This document shows positions 8,492 to 17,404 of a stretch of DNA of 25,261 nt, piece by piece; within the stretch, counting starts at the first letter, position 1; each line of letters opens with the position of its first letter. The notes below the pieces were generated by a model. The model did no database searches. It was not told the DNA's origin and worked only from the letters and a program-made list of their open reading frames with translations. The DNA comes from Holosporales bacterium (GTDB taxonomy: Bacteria > Pseudomonadota > Alphaproteobacteria > BNTO01). The translations under genes were made by a program, and so were the position numbers. The stretch spans positions 1 to 25,261 of the forward strand of contig JAISCJ010000132.1 of NCBI GenBank assembly GCA_031265645.1, in the 5' to 3' direction.

Positions 8492-8519
8492 TTGACTGGA
8501 ATATGCGATACATTAAAGT
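8492..8519 (+). promoter_or_regulatory. Candidate bamA promoter
   Basis: TTGACT at 8492-8497 and TAAAGT at 8514-8519 have a 16-base spacer, about 98 bases before the preferred bamA ATG. The -10 is a mediocre match, so this is tentative. Confidence 0.3.
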
Positions 8520-8616
8520 GTTTAACTGTTCCGTCATAGCCACACAATTACGTTGTGCTGTACAGGCATTGATGGTATTGGTCATACATCGATGTTTTTT
8601 TCCAAAAAAGATTTCA

Positions 8617-11259
8617 ATGAAACGCATTGCTTTTTGCTTCTTTTTTGCAGGATTTTGCTGTGCTGAAATCATGGCAGAACGTATAAAAGAGATTCAAATA
8701 AACGGGAACGTTAATATTGAAACGAACGCAATCATGAATGAACTTCCTGTAAAAATAGGAGATGAATACGATTGCGATACAGCGAATATTGTTTTAAAAC
8801 GTTTGCACGAGACACTGTACTTCGACGATGTCGTAGTCGAAATTCGCAATGGAATAGTTTTAATTCGTGTCGTGGAAAATCCTATTATCAATAAAATTGA
8901 GTACGAAGGGATGAAGTTTTCTACCAGAGATTCTCTTCGTGACGTTGTAAAATTAAAGCCGCGACAAGTCCTGTCAAAAGCCGTAATACAAGATACTCAG
9001 CAATTAATTCTGGAATGCTACCGACAGCAAGGTTATTTAAGCACGCGCGTTACGCCGAAAGTTGTGAGACGGGAAAATAATCGCGTAGACATTATATTTG
9101 AAGTAAAAGAGGGCTCCCCTACATATGTGAAAAAAGTCGCAATCATTGGAAATACAGCCGTTTCATCTGCTGACTTGCGCGAAATGTTATCCATTAAGGA
9201 AAAAAGGGTTTTTCACTTGCCTTTTCTTGGTGGTGTAAAAAATAAAATTTACGAGCCAGAAAAATTTATTGCTGATCAAGAAATGTTAATCCGATACTAC
9301 CTCAGCTTAGGGTATGCGGATTTTGAAATTGTATCCGCGACAGCGGAGTTAGGTCCAGATAAGAAAGATTTCTTTTTGACCTACTACATAAACGAAGGAG
9401 TTTTGTATAATTTTGGCGCAGTAAAAGTCTCGTCAAAAATAAAAGATCTCAACGAAGATTTGTTAACGCCTGGCATTGTTCTAACAGAGGGGCAAACGTT
9501 CAACGGAGAGCTGTTAGATGTTTCCGCTGACGTTATAAGAAACTTAGCACGTGCGGCTGGGTATAATTTTGCTGTAGTCGAACCCATTTTGAAAAAGAAT
9601 TCAGAAAACAAAACAGTTGATGTCACATTTGTCGTCGTCGAAGGGCCGAGAGTTTTAATCGAAAGAATCGACATAAATGGGAACAAAATTACTCGCGATG
9701 GTGTAATTCGTCGCGATCTCGATTTTTATGAGGGTGATGTTTTTGACCAAAAGCGATTAAAACAAGCTGAAACGAGGCTGAAAGAAACTTCATTCTTCAA
9801 GGGAGTTCACATTGAACCAAAGGACGGGAGTGAACAGGGGAAAGTTATTATCACTGTTGACGTGGAAGAAGACAAAACCGGAAATATTTTCGGAAATGTT
9901 GCATATTCGACGTTGGATGGCATGATGGGTGAATTTAAAGTGTCTAACAATAATTTTGCCGGAAAAGCGCAACAGCTAGCTTTTCAAACAACGTTTAACA
10001 AGAACACATTCGAATGCTCCGTAGAACTATCGGATCCTTACTTTTTAAATCGAAATTTGTTTGGATCCATTGAGTTTTTTCACACGCGCACCCAAGGGGC
10101 ACACCGCACGAAAAATACCAACAACGGAATAACAAACAATCAATCCGGTGTATCGCCCACTATTGGTTATAAGATTTCTAGATTTGTTAGTCAGCATTGG
10201 AGTTATAGACTAGCTCGGAGTAGCGTAAAAAACGAACTTACAGATATTGAGAAAAAACTTAGAAATGATGCAGAGCTTACAAACAAAGCGGCTTTGGATT
10301 CTTGGTTAAAGACGGATGATGGAAAGGCGCACTCGGATTTTATCGAGTCTCACTATCAACAAAAACAAGTAACAGTAGCATCGTCTGTAACTCATACAAT
10401 AGGGTATGACCGGCGAAATAGGAGATTCTTCCCTTCCAAAGGATTCCAATTATCTTGGTCTACGAAACTACCATGCTTCGGGGAGTCAACAGTGATGGTA
10501 AACACGTTCAGTGGCAGTTTGCATAGAAAGTTGTACCACGAGCTAATTATCCATGTTCGAGGCTCGTTTTCTTACGCGTCAGTACTTGGAAATCATAAAT
10601 TAAACAGTGTTGATGCATTATCCATTGGAGGAGAGTCTTTGCGCGGGTTCGATTTTTCTGGAATATCTCCTTCTAGAGGATGGTGCCGCAATAGACGAGT
10701 AAAAGCATATGACGCATTAGTCGTGGCTTCAACTCAGTCAAATTTCAAGGATTATGTACAAGACGAAAAGAAAACACGAGAGTTCTTTGAAAAATATAAA
10801 GATGCTTGGAAAAAAATAGCAGCGGGCGAATACGTAGACGATGCATCGGCAAGACTGGCATTTAGCACAACTTTAGGCGAACTTACGCTCAAAAATGAAC
10901 CGCATGCACGTCAAGTATCGGAATTGAACATGATTCGCAGGAAGCGTCTTGGAGGAACTTGCTCATGGAATGGATCAGTTGAATTAACGTTTCCTATTCC
11001 AGGCGTGTCCAGTGATGCAGAGCTGTTTGGTTCATTCTTTTGCGATATAGGATCTTGCTGGCGGTCAACAAAGGCGGATAAAAACGATAAAACTTCAATA
11101 AAGGATGATGATCACTTTGCTAGAGTATCTATTGGATATTGCCTTGCGTGGAATTCTCCGTTCGGAATGTTGAACCTCGGATATGCACACCCGCTAAGAA
11201 AACGAAATGCAGATAGAGTTCAAAAATTACTATTTGGTTATGGCGTGAAATTCAGCTAA
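8617..11259 (+). CDS. bamA: Outer membrane protein assembly factor BamA
   Basis: This is the central Omp85 component of the BAM complex, inserting beta-barrel proteins into the outer membrane. I start at ATG 8617 because MKRIAFCFFFAGFCC is a good signal peptide; the open frame extends back to 8482, giving 45 implausible extra residues. The 880-aa product has five POTRA domains (about residues 20-90, 90-165, 166-262, 263-345, 346-425), the fifth starting IERIDINGNKIT, then the beta-barrel. The L6 motif is LRGF (675-678; VRGF in most BamA). Two insertions are unusual: ~90 residues right after the L6 motif (about 688-778) and ~50 charged residues near 535-590. The protein ends GYGVKFS, so the usual terminal aromatic is followed by an extra Ser. 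skp follows 15 bases later, the usual gene order. Confidence 0.96.
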   Translation: MKRIAFCFFFAGFCCAEIMAERIKEIQINGNVNIETNAIMNELPVKIGDEYDCDTANIVLKRLHETLYFDDVVVEIRNGIVLIRVVENPIINKIEYEGMKFSTRDSLRDVVKLKPRQVLSKAVIQDTQQLILECYRQQGYLSTRVTPKVVRRENNRVDIIFEVKEGSPTYVKKVAIIGNTAVSSADLREMLSIKEKRVFHLPFLGGVKNKIYEPEKFIADQEMLIRYYLSLGYADFEIVSATAELGPDKKDFFLTYYINEGVLYNFGAVKVSSKIKDLNEDLLTPGIVLTEGQTFNGELLDVSADVIRNLARAAGYNFAVVEPILKKNSENKTVDVTFVVVEGPRVLIERIDINGNKITRDGVIRRDLDFYEGDVFDQKRLKQAETRLKETSFFKGVHIEPKDGSEQGKVIITVDVEEDKTGNIFGNVAYSTLDGMMGEFKVSNNNFAGKAQQLAFQTTFNKNTFECSVELSDPYFLNRNLFGSIEFFHTRTQGAHRTKNTNNGITNNQSGVSPTIGYKISRFVSQHWSYRLARSSVKNELTDIEKKLRNDAELTNKAALDSWLKTDDGKAHSDFIESHYQQKQVTVASSVTHTIGYDRRNRRFFPSKGFQLSWSTKLPCFGESTVMVNTFSGSLHRKLYHELIIHVRGSFSYASVLGNHKLNSVDALSIGGESLRGFDFSGISPSRGWCRNRRVKAYDALVVASTQSNFKDYVQDEKKTREFFEKYKDAWKKIAAGEYVDDASARLAFSTTLGELTLKNEPHARQVSELNMIRRKRLGGTCSWNGSVELTFPIPGVSSDAELFGSFFCDIGSCWRSTKADKNDKTSIKDDDHFARVSIGYCLAWNSPFGMLNLGYAHPLRKRNADRVQKLLFGYGVKFS

Positions 11260-11274
11260 TCGCGAGGCCGGGTC

Positions 11275-11847
11275 ATGTCCAAATGGCAAATTGCATTAGT
11301 CTCTTGTTTGGTTGGCGCAGTTCCTTTTCTGCTATTTCGTCAAAATTTGGTAAAACCATCCGTTGTTCCATCTTTAAGAGTCGCAGTTGTAAATGGTGCG
11401 CGAATTAAGCAGGAGTCGGAACCGTTTTTATTTGCAAGAAAAGATGCGGCGCGTGTCGAGCAGGAAATTGGCGAGTGGCTGGACAAGAGGAAAGAAAACC
11501 TTCAGCGATTGGCTCAGCTCGTTAATGACAATACAATTTCTCCGAAAAAACGAGCAGAATACAAATCTCAATATGAGCAGGAATATTCCAGCATTGGTGC
11601 GGATTTAAGTGCCAGAAAGGAAAAACTGCAGCAAAAGTTCGACAAACTTAACGTTATTTTGACAGAAGCTGTCATGGAAGTAACGCAGCAGCTTGCAAAA
11701 AAATACGGATTGAACATGGTATTAAACACTCAGGTGGGTGAAACAATGACTGTGTATTGCGCGGATGAGTCTATAGACCTAACTGATGAAGCGATTGATT
11801 GGCTGAATAAGAAGTTGCACAACGTTGACGAATTGCTAGCAAAGTAG
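11275..11847 (+). CDS. skp: OmpH/Skp family periplasmic chaperone
   Basis: Skp-type chaperones hold unfolded outer-membrane proteins in the periplasm for delivery to BAM. The 190-aa product has an N-terminal hydrophobic signal/anchor (residues ~5-22), then the family strand LRVAVVNGARI. Two long charged helices with coiled-coil character follow (about residues 55-130), then a return strand segment KKYGLNMVLNTQ, which matches the OmpH family pattern of V-D-x-x-x-[IV] start and A-x-x-x-x-[FY]-x-x-V-[IL] end. The ATG at 11275 is preceded by GAGG. It lies 15 bases after bamA. The usual followers lpxD and fabZ are missing; an unknown gene comes next. Confidence 0.9.
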   Translation: MSKWQIALVSCLVGAVPFLLFRQNLVKPSVVPSLRVAVVNGARIKQESEPFLFARKDAARVEQEIGEWLDKRKENLQRLAQLVNDNTISPKKRAEYKSQYEQEYSSIGADLSARKEKLQQKFDKLNVILTEAVMEVTQQLAKKYGLNMVLNTQVGETMTVYCADESIDLTDEAIDWLNKKLHNVDELLAK

Positions 11848-11939
11848 CAGGACTGACAGCGTTTTGTTCCGTAATTTCATAAAAAAAATGATTTATGATA
11901 GCATCCTATCCAAGGTGTTGTATTTTTTTGGTGACGGCG

Positions 11940-12536
11940 ATGTTAAACAAAGCTATCAAACGTATTTTACTAGCTTGGTTTGGTACTTTTTGTGGAGGTG
12001 GTTTTTGTGGAGGTGATAAGCAGCCGTCGCACGTTGAAAAGAGTTGTTTTGCACGTATCCCTGTTCCTGACGGAGGGTTAATAGTTACCGAGGTTGCGAA
12101 TTTCCATACCGATGCGCTTACTAGGCGCAAATCTACATTTTGTTCTTTGTTGGTGGAGTTTGAGTATAAAAACGGGGAAACAAGAAAATTAGATTCACAT
12201 CCTATTTACTCGGATCCTTCTTACTTGGCTAAAAAAGTCGAAAATCTGTATAAAATTAGTAAAGGAGAAGGAAAAACAGGGCAGTGGGACTTATATTCAA
12301 TGACGGCACTGATAGAATACTCTTTGCGCTATTGTCCATTAACCTTTTGTACGTGTTTGATTAAAAACGATATGGATTTTCTAGTAAATTTTCACATCAA
12401 CTGGATACGTTTACTAGGCCCGCAGGTAGAGCAACCGGAGCCTACTTTTTTGCACCGTGATATGTGGAAAAATGAACTTTATTTGGATCAGAACTCACTG
12501 AAAATCTATTTGTTACTGAGTCGCGTGATTGCTTAA
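11940..12536 (+). CDS. Small protein of unknown function with hydrophobic N-terminus
   Basis: A 198-aa product from ATG 11940 (the frame stays open back to 11895, but GGTGA at 11930-11934 suits 11940). The first ~25 residues are hydrophobic with two basic residues (MLNKAIKRILLAWFGTF), followed by a Cys/Gly unit repeated twice (FCGGG, FCGGD). The repeat comes from a perfect-looking 15-bp tandem duplication at 11987-12016. The Cys could be a lipoprotein or processing site, but it does not fit a strict lipobox. The remainder is globular with several Cys (for example YCPLTFCTC). I recognise no family. It is convergent with dprA and the two stop codons overlap. Confidence 0.6.
   Translation: MLNKAIKRILLAWFGTFCGGGFCGGDKQPSHVEKSCFARIPVPDGGLIVTEVANFHTDALTRRKSTFCSLLVEFEYKNGETRKLDSHPIYSDPSYLAKKVENLYKISKGEGKTGQWDLYSMTALIEYSLRYCPLTFCTCLIKNDMDFLVNFHINWIRLLGPQVEQPEPTFLHRDMWKNELYLDQNSLKIYLLLSRVIA
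11987..12016. repeat. 15-bp tandem duplication
   Basis: TTTTTGTGGAGGTGG is followed directly by TTTTTGTGGAGGTGA. The period is five codons, so the frame is kept and the protein contains FCGGG then FCGGD. Confidence 0.8.
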
Positions 12537-13603
12537 AGAACGGAAACGTTTCCATTTGGATGCCTTCGGATTGCTCCAGCTATTTCTAGCTCTGTGATTA
12601 CGCTAAGTAAGGTTGGAAGGCTACATTCTTGCGATTGAAATAATGCTTCGATGGATACGGGAACGGAAGTGAGTTCGCTCAAAATCGACTCTTTTAAGAG
12701 CGTCATTTCGGGCGGTTCGTACGAAGCATTAGATTCCTCGCTTAGAATTCGTTGCGGGATTTTTGATGGAAGGAAGCGCCTCATTGATTCCAGCACATCG
12801 TCTGCGCTTTCAGTCAAAGTCGCTCCTTGCTTAATTAATAGGTTGCAGCCTCTTGTACGCACATCCGCAGGCCATCCAGGAACCGCGAAGATTTCTTTCC
12901 CAAATTCTAGGGCATATTGCGCAGTTATCAGAGAGCCCGAATGCGCGGCCGCCTCAATGAGAACAACTCCATGTGACAAGCCGGCAATGATCCTATTTCG
13001 CCTGGGAAACAACGCTGCGTCGATTTTTGTTCCGAGTGGCATTTCAGATACAATTGTGCCGTGCTTTTCCAACTCCTTATATAGGTGCTCGTTCTCTGTT
13101 GGGTAGACAACGTCTGCGCCTTCAGCAAGGATCGCAATGGAGCCAGTCGGAATGCTAGCTTCATGCGCTGTTCCATCTATTCCTCTCGCCATTCCTGATA
13201 CAATTACGAAACCACTTTGTCCTAACTCCATGGCGATCTTCCTTGCAAAAATTTTCCCAGCTATGGACGCGTTTCTTGCACCAACAATGGAAATCGACGG
13301 TTTATTAAGCAATGCCAAATTTCCAATTACGCTAAGCGTAGGAGGGCAGTCTTTTAATTGGGTCAGATTTTTTGGAAAGCTTTCATCCCGAGTCGTTAAC
13401 AAATGGAAATTTGGTTTTTCATGAGCTAACAATTCTTTCTCAGCTAATGCTTCAGGGGCTAGCGTGTTTGCCAATTTGCAAGCATTGCGTATGTCGTCAT
13501 TCCCTTTTCGCAAAAGCTTCCAAAATGTAATTGGACCAACCCCTTTTGCCAGTGCAAGTCTGATCCAGAGGATTTTTTCCTCAAACGTAAGCGTCTGGTT
13601 CAT
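12533..13603 (-). CDS. dprA: DNA-protecting protein DprA
   Basis: DprA binds incoming single-stranded DNA and loads RecA during natural transformation. The 356-aa product has the expected layout. An N-terminal helical region (residues 1-60, starting EEKILWIRLALAKGVGP) leads to the Rossmann-like core with SIVGARNAS, SGMARGIDGTAHEA, AEGADVVYP, FPRRNRIIAGLS and EAAAHSGSLITAQYA, and a C-terminal winged-helix part ends the protein. All key core motifs are intact, so it looks functional. The ATG at 13603 has no strong ribosome site. A perfect TATAAT lies 34-40 bases upstream on the minus strand, in the region shared with the divergent phosphatase gene. The stop overlaps the stop of the convergent gene. 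Confidence 0.96.
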   Translation of the reverse strand: MNQTLTFEEKILWIRLALAKGVGPITFWKLLRKGNDDIRNACKLANTLAPEALAEKELLAHEKPNFHLLTTRDESFPKNLTQLKDCPPTLSVIGNLALLNKPSISIVGARNASIAGKIFARKIAMELGQSGFVIVSGMARGIDGTAHEASIPTGSIAILAEGADVVYPTENEHLYKELEKHGTIVSEMPLGTKIDAALFPRRNRIIAGLSHGVVLIEAAAHSGSLITAQYALEFGKEIFAVPGWPADVRTRGCNLLIKQGATLTESADDVLESMRRFLPSKIPQRILSEESNASYEPPEMTLLKESILSELTSVPVSIEALFQSQECSLPTLLSVITELEIAGAIRRHPNGNVSVL

Positions 13604-13614
13604 CGCTTTGCTTT

Positions 13615-13645
13615 TTGCTAAAAACCGTCATAAACTCATTATATA
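13615..13645. promoter_or_regulatory. Shared divergent promoter region (dprA / sixA-like)
   Basis: On the minus strand TATAAT occupies 13638-13643, about 35 bases before the dprA ATG. On the plus strand TTGCTA (13615-13620), an 18-base spacer and TTATAT (13639-13644) form a candidate promoter for the phosphatase gene starting at 13671. The two -10 boxes overlap in the same ATTATATA stretch, so polymerase binding may be mutually exclusive. Confidence 0.4.
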
Positions 13646-13670
13646 GGGGGATGTCTTAATAAAATAATAA

Positions 13671-14171
13671 GTGAAAACTGTTGTTCTCATGAGACATGCA
13701 GATTCATATCCTACGGATTTTTCTGGTTACGAATTCGAGCGTCCAGTTAGTGTTACGGGTCTGCTGCAAATTGAAAAGATTCGCTCCAGCAATGCACAGA
13801 TGTGGAGCGAGATTGACTTTGTGTTGTGCTCTGGGATAAAGCGAGCAAAACAGACCTTTCAAGCGATTTATTCTACCGTTCGTTCTAACACCAGATTTAT
13901 GTTTGATGACGATCTTGTGAAAATTAGCCCATCCGGATTAATCAGCAAGCTTGAGTGGATGCCAGCTATCTACAACAAGATTCTCATTGTTGGACATAAT
14001 CCATGTTTGTCTCAATTTATTTCTGCTGTATTTCCTAACGAAAAAGTCGAGCCTCTGGATACGTGTGAGGCTGTTGTGCTTCAAGTTGATGTTGATTCTT
14101 GGCAAGACATTAATTTTAATCGTTTCATTCTGGTTGAGCGTGTGCGTCCAACGTTGGATGAGGCGTCTTGA
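13671..14171 (+). CDS. SixA-like histidine phosphatase
   Basis: A 166-aa member of the histidine phosphatase (RHG) superfamily of the SixA size class, which removes phosphate from phosphohistidine in phosphorelay proteins. Visible motifs are the catalytic LMRHADS near the start (nucleophile His9 in RHA), a CSGIKRAKQTF segment (family SP-x-x-RA-x-Q-T, with Arg), and VGHNPCLS containing the second His. The start must be GTG 13671 because MKTVVLMRHA supplies the first beta-strand. There is no ribosome site close to it; GGGGG lies 20-25 bases upstream, beside a three-codon ATG-TCT-TAA. The actual substrate is unknown. It is convergent with priA. Confidence 0.85.
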   Translation: MKTVVLMRHADSYPTDFSGYEFERPVSVTGLLQIEKIRSSNAQMWSEIDFVLCSGIKRAKQTFQAIYSTVRSNTRFMFDDDLVKISPSGLISKLEWMPAIYNKILIVGHNPCLSQFISAVFPNEKVEPLDTCEAVVLQVDVDSWQDINFNRFILVERVRPTLDEAS

Positions 14172-14213
14172 GCGGCTGGGGGAAGTATTTGTTTCATATA
14201 TCTTGTGGAGTTG

Positions 14214-14239
14214 TCATAGATAGTTAAATTTATCTATGA
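14214..14239. terminator. Inverted repeat between convergent sixA-like gene and priA
   Basis: TCATAGATA and TATCTATGA form a perfect 9-bp stem with an 8-base loop, in the 76-bp gap between two convergent genes. It could act in both directions, but the stem is AT-rich and neither side has a solid T-run. Confidence 0.35.
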
Positions 14240-14247
14240 TCATGTCA

Positions 14248-16272
14248 CTATAAAAATTCATATGGATCCACATCAACTTGCACATCAACGGCGAAGGATT
14301 CGCGCTGCGTCAGGCATCGGATCACCCGTTGCAAATTGCTTCCTTTGTCCGCCTTGATTAGCAGTCGGTATCGATATTTTCCACGAAGCCTTGATATTGG
14401 CGCGGGGACGGGTCCAAGTAATTGTGCTCTGAGCAGCTCTGAAGGTCTCGAAATATGTCTATTTCCGGCATGTGAGCTTTCGCTCCCTGGTAGATTAGCC
14501 GCTTCTTTTATCAAGTCGCCAAAAAGTTGGCCCCAGCGCCTGGCGCACTTTTGAACATCTATTTCAACATTTCCAGAAAGAATTACTGCAATCAAAGACT
14601 TAAATGGTGGCATCGAATGCGTCTCACGATCTTTCAATTCATGCTCGTAAAATACATCTCGTTCGCGATTGGCTAATGCCAAGATAATTGGGGCACTCGG
14701 CATATACGTTTGAATAAACACGTTCCCCTGCTTCTGCTCGCGTCCCGCGCGGCCAGAGACTTGATCAAGCAATTGGTACGTTCGCTCGTTTGCACGCAAG
14801 TCGCATCCTCCAACGCCATGGTCCGCTTCAAGTACTCCGACGACGGTTAAATTAGAAAAATGGTGCCCTTTTGCAAGGATTTGCGTTCCAATAATTATGT
14901 CGACTTCATTGTTGTGTATTGAATCCATTGCAGAGGCGCGAGCTTTCTTAGATGAAACGGTGTCGCTTGAAATGCTTAAACACCTTGCTGATGGAAATTG
15001 GCTTTGAATTGCTTCCAATGCGCGCTCTGCTCCAATTCCTAGCGAAATGCGCGTGTTTTCTTTGCCGCATTCAGGACACACTTTGGATATTTCTCGTCCG
15101 CCTCCGCAATGGTGGCACAAGAAGCGGTTGAACGCTTTATGCTCAATCAAATTTACATCGCAGATCGCGCATTTCCATTTGTATCCACAATTTTTGCAAA
15201 GAGAAAGCGGAGTGTATCCTCGTTGATTTACAAAAATCAGCACTTGTTCGCGCTTGCTTAATGCTGAGCTGATGGCGTCGCTCAATGGAGTAGAAATAAC
15301 TGGGCGCCCTTGTTCTTGGCGCATATCGATAATTTTTACCAATGGTAACGTAGCGTTGGCGTACCGGGACGCGAGCTTTTCAACGCCAAATTTACCGAGT
15401 TTCACATTGTGCACGGTTTCTAAAGATGGCGTTGCGGAAACCAGCAAAATTGGTATGTTTTCGATTTGGGCTCGCACAATCGCCATGTCGCGCGCATTAT
15501 AAAAGCCTTGCTCGTTTTGCTTGTACGAAGGGTCATGCTCTTCATCAATTACAATCATTGCAAGATTCGCAAATGGAAGAAACAATGCAGACCGAGCTCC
15601 AACTACAACCACTTGCTCGCCTTCAAGAACTTTTTTCCAAATCGAAAGCTTTTGTAGCTTTGTCATGTTTGAATGCCAAACAAGAGGATCAAATCCAAAA
15701 TATTTTTTAAAGCGGCTCATTAAGGCGGACGTAAGAGCAATCTCTGGCAACAAGATCAACGCTTGCGCTAATGGGTTTTCCTTCAGCCTTTGTTGCACTA
15801 AGTAAAGGTAAACCTCCGTTTTTCCGCTTCCAGTCACGCCGTCAATAAGGTCTACGGAAAATTCGTGCTTGGACAGCAATCGCTGAGCGACGTCTTGTTG
15901 AGCGGAGTTCAAGTTAATTTTAACTACGCCACATTTTTCTGGAAGTGATGTTTTTCTCGTGGATTTAGGTGCAAACGCATCTGGCGTGAATGGCACCATC
16001 ATTTTTAGCGCCATTCCCAGAGAAAACAGGTTATATTCGGAAAACCATTTAAGAAAAGTCATACAGTGCTCTGATAGCACGAACGGAAGGATTACAGATA
16101 TGCTTTTTAACTTGTACTTACAATCTTCCTCTTTCGATGTTCCACTTACCGCACCGATTGTTGGACGGTTGCGCACCGGAACAATGACAACGCTTCCGGG
16201 TTGTAAAAGAGCGTCGCTTTCGTACGTTAGTTTTTGTTCTATGTTCGTTGCGACAATTACTTCGTAGTACAT
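14248..16272 (-). CDS. priA: Primosomal protein N' (replication restart helicase PriA)
   Basis: PriA recognises stalled or collapsed forks and reloads the replisome. The 674-aa product is somewhat shorter than E. coli PriA (732). In order: an N-terminal 3'-DNA-binding region, the Walker A motif GVTGSGKT (145-152), DEEH helicase motif II (243-246), VSATPS motif III, and a zinc-binding region with eight cysteines at 359, 362, 368, 371, 386, 389, 399 and 402. Helicase motifs GTQILAKGHHF and QVSGRAGRE follow, then the C-terminal domain ending VQVDVDPYEFL. All catalytic residues are present. ATG 16272 has a weak GGAA ribosome site. It is transcribed as a single gene convergent with the phosphatase. 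Confidence 0.97.
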   Translation of the reverse strand: MYYEVIVATNIEQKLTYESDALLQPGSVVIVPVRNRPTIGAVSGTSKEEDCKYKLKSISVILPFVLSEHCMTFLKWFSEYNLFSLGMALKMMVPFTPDAFAPKSTRKTSLPEKCGVVKINLNSAQQDVAQRLLSKHEFSVDLIDGVTGSGKTEVYLYLVQQRLKENPLAQALILLPEIALTSALMSRFKKYFGFDPLVWHSNMTKLQKLSIWKKVLEGEQVVVVGARSALFLPFANLAMIVIDEEHDPSYKQNEQGFYNARDMAIVRAQIENIPILLVSATPSLETVHNVKLGKFGVEKLASRYANATLPLVKIIDMRQEQGRPVISTPLSDAISSALSKREQVLIFVNQRGYTPLSLCKNCGYKWKCAICDVNLIEHKAFNRFLCHHCGGGREISKVCPECGKENTRISLGIGAERALEAIQSQFPSARCLSISSDTVSSKKARASAMDSIHNNEVDIIIGTQILAKGHHFSNLTVVGVLEADHGVGGCDLRANERTYQLLDQVSGRAGREQKQGNVFIQTYMPSAPIILALANRERDVFYEHELKDRETHSMPPFKSLIAVILSGNVEIDVQKCARRWGQLFGDLIKEAANLPGSESSHAGNRHISRPSELLRAQLLGPVPAPISRLRGKYRYRLLIKADKGSNLQRVIRCLTQRESFAVDVQVDVDPYEFL

Positions 16273-16472
16273 TGCGAAAGAGTTCCATTAACCATATATG
16301 GCTAATTATGGATCTTCGCATGAATCATGCCAAGTCCATACCCAATCGTAAAAAGTTTGTTGCTTCGTCGCTTCGATGTTCAGCTTGAGCGTCGTATCTT
16401 TACAAAGTGAACTGCAACAGCTGATGCAGTATCATGCAAATGCGGAGAGAGGTCGTTGATGCATAAGGCGAG
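16273..16472. other. Spacer between ftsY and priA
   Basis: Two short + strand frames overlap here: 27 codons from ATG 16327 and 27 codons starting MFSLSV in another frame. They share an A5 run where a one-base slip could connect them. Neither matches anything I know, so this may be noise or the trace of a decayed gene. CCATATATGG at 16292-16301 is a perfect palindrome just upstream of priA. Confidence 0.3.
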
Positions 16473-17396
16473 TTAATGTTGCGGCTCTAGTCCAACAAGC
16501 CCACGAGCAAACGCATTTACATCCAAAGCGTCCATATCATCCAGTTTTTCTCCCACACCGACAGCAACAATTGGCGTATGGGTCTTGGCGAACATTCCCA
16601 CTAAAAAACCAGCTTTTGATGTTCCATCTAACTTTGAAACAATCAAACCGGTTATTGGGACAACTCTTTTAAATAACTCAAGCTGTGCAAATGCGTTTTG
16701 TCCAACAGTGCCGTCCAGAACAAGCAGCGTTTGGTGTGGTGCTTGCGGGTCGACCTTTTTTAAAGTGCTTGCAACTTTGCCTAATTCCTGCATGAGTGGC
16801 GCGTTATTTTGCAGCCTTCCTGCAGTATCAACAAACAACACATTCGTGCCTTTTTGCTGTGCTCGTTCAGCTGCGCTATAAGCGAGTGCTCCAGGAATAA
16901 CTTTCGCTCCCTGTCCTGGATATGTCGTATATACCTCTACGCCAAGTCGTGCGCCCCAAACACAAAGTTGATCTACTGCTCCGGCTCGAAATGTATCACA
17001 TGCTGCCCACTCGACTGAAAGCCCTCTGTCCAGGCACTGCTTTGTTAGCTTTGCAATCGACGTCGTCTTTCCACTCCCGTTTACGCCTGCCATTAGAATA
17101 ATGTGTGTAGAATCACTCTTTGGCACATTAAACGGCTTTGATGCAGAAGATAGTCGTTGTTCAATTGATTCGGCTACCTTTATAAGCAGTTCTTCCGCTG
17201 TGTTGAATTTTTGTCGTTTCAACTCGTTGCATATTTCTTCTGACGTTTCAACTCCCATGTCGCCGCACACCAAGCTATCGAATACGTCTTCAAATGAAAC
17301 ATTACTGCCATTTTTAGAAAAAGCGCCACGAATGCTATTTTCAAGCAGTTGACTGGACTTTTTTAGTCCGTCTCTAAGTTTGCTCAGCCAAGTCAT
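16473..17396 (-). CDS. ftsY: Signal recognition particle receptor FtsY
   Basis: FtsY is the SRP receptor GTPase that docks ribosome-SRP complexes at the inner membrane for co-translational insertion. The 307-aa product has a short N-terminal region and then the N and G domains, as is usual in alphaproteobacteria with a reduced acidic A domain. G-motifs: GVNGSGKTT (104-112), DTFRAGA (134-140), DTAGR (190-194), SKLDGTSKAG (254 on; TKLD in most) and GVGEKLDDM near the end. Start ATG 17396 begins 8 bases after the bamD stop, so the two genes are very likely one transcript, with the ftsY ribosome site inside the end of bamD. A 200-bp stretch without a clear gene separates it from priA. Confidence 0.97.
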   Translation of the reverse strand: MTWLSKLRDGLKKSSQLLENSIRGAFSKNGSNVSFEDVFDSLVCGDMGVETSEEICNELKRQKFNTAEELLIKVAESIEQRLSSASKPFNVPKSDSTHIILMAGVNGSGKTTSIAKLTKQCLDRGLSVEWAACDTFRAGAVDQLCVWGARLGVEVYTTYPGQGAKVIPGALAYSAAERAQQKGTNVLFVDTAGRLQNNAPLMQELGKVASTLKKVDPQAPHQTLLVLDGTVGQNAFAQLELFKRVVPITGLIVSKLDGTSKAGFLVGMFAKTHTPIVAVGVGEKLDDMDALDVNAFARGLVGLEPQH

Positions 17397-17404
17397 TGTT
17401 TGTT

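Noticed and set aside
8482..8616. 45-residue extension of BamA
   Set aside because: It precedes a clear signal peptide starting at 8617 and has no secretory character.
8334..8672. N-terminal extension of the SIMPL protein
   Set aside because: The frame is open, but ATG 8333 has AGAGGAG and a normal membrane anchor right after it. A strong AAGGAGG on the minus strand near 8430-8437 has no start codon at usable distance.
16327..16472. Short frameshifted gene between ftsY and priA
   Set aside because: Two 27-codon frames could be joined by a slip at A5, but no family similarity or ribosome site supports a gene.
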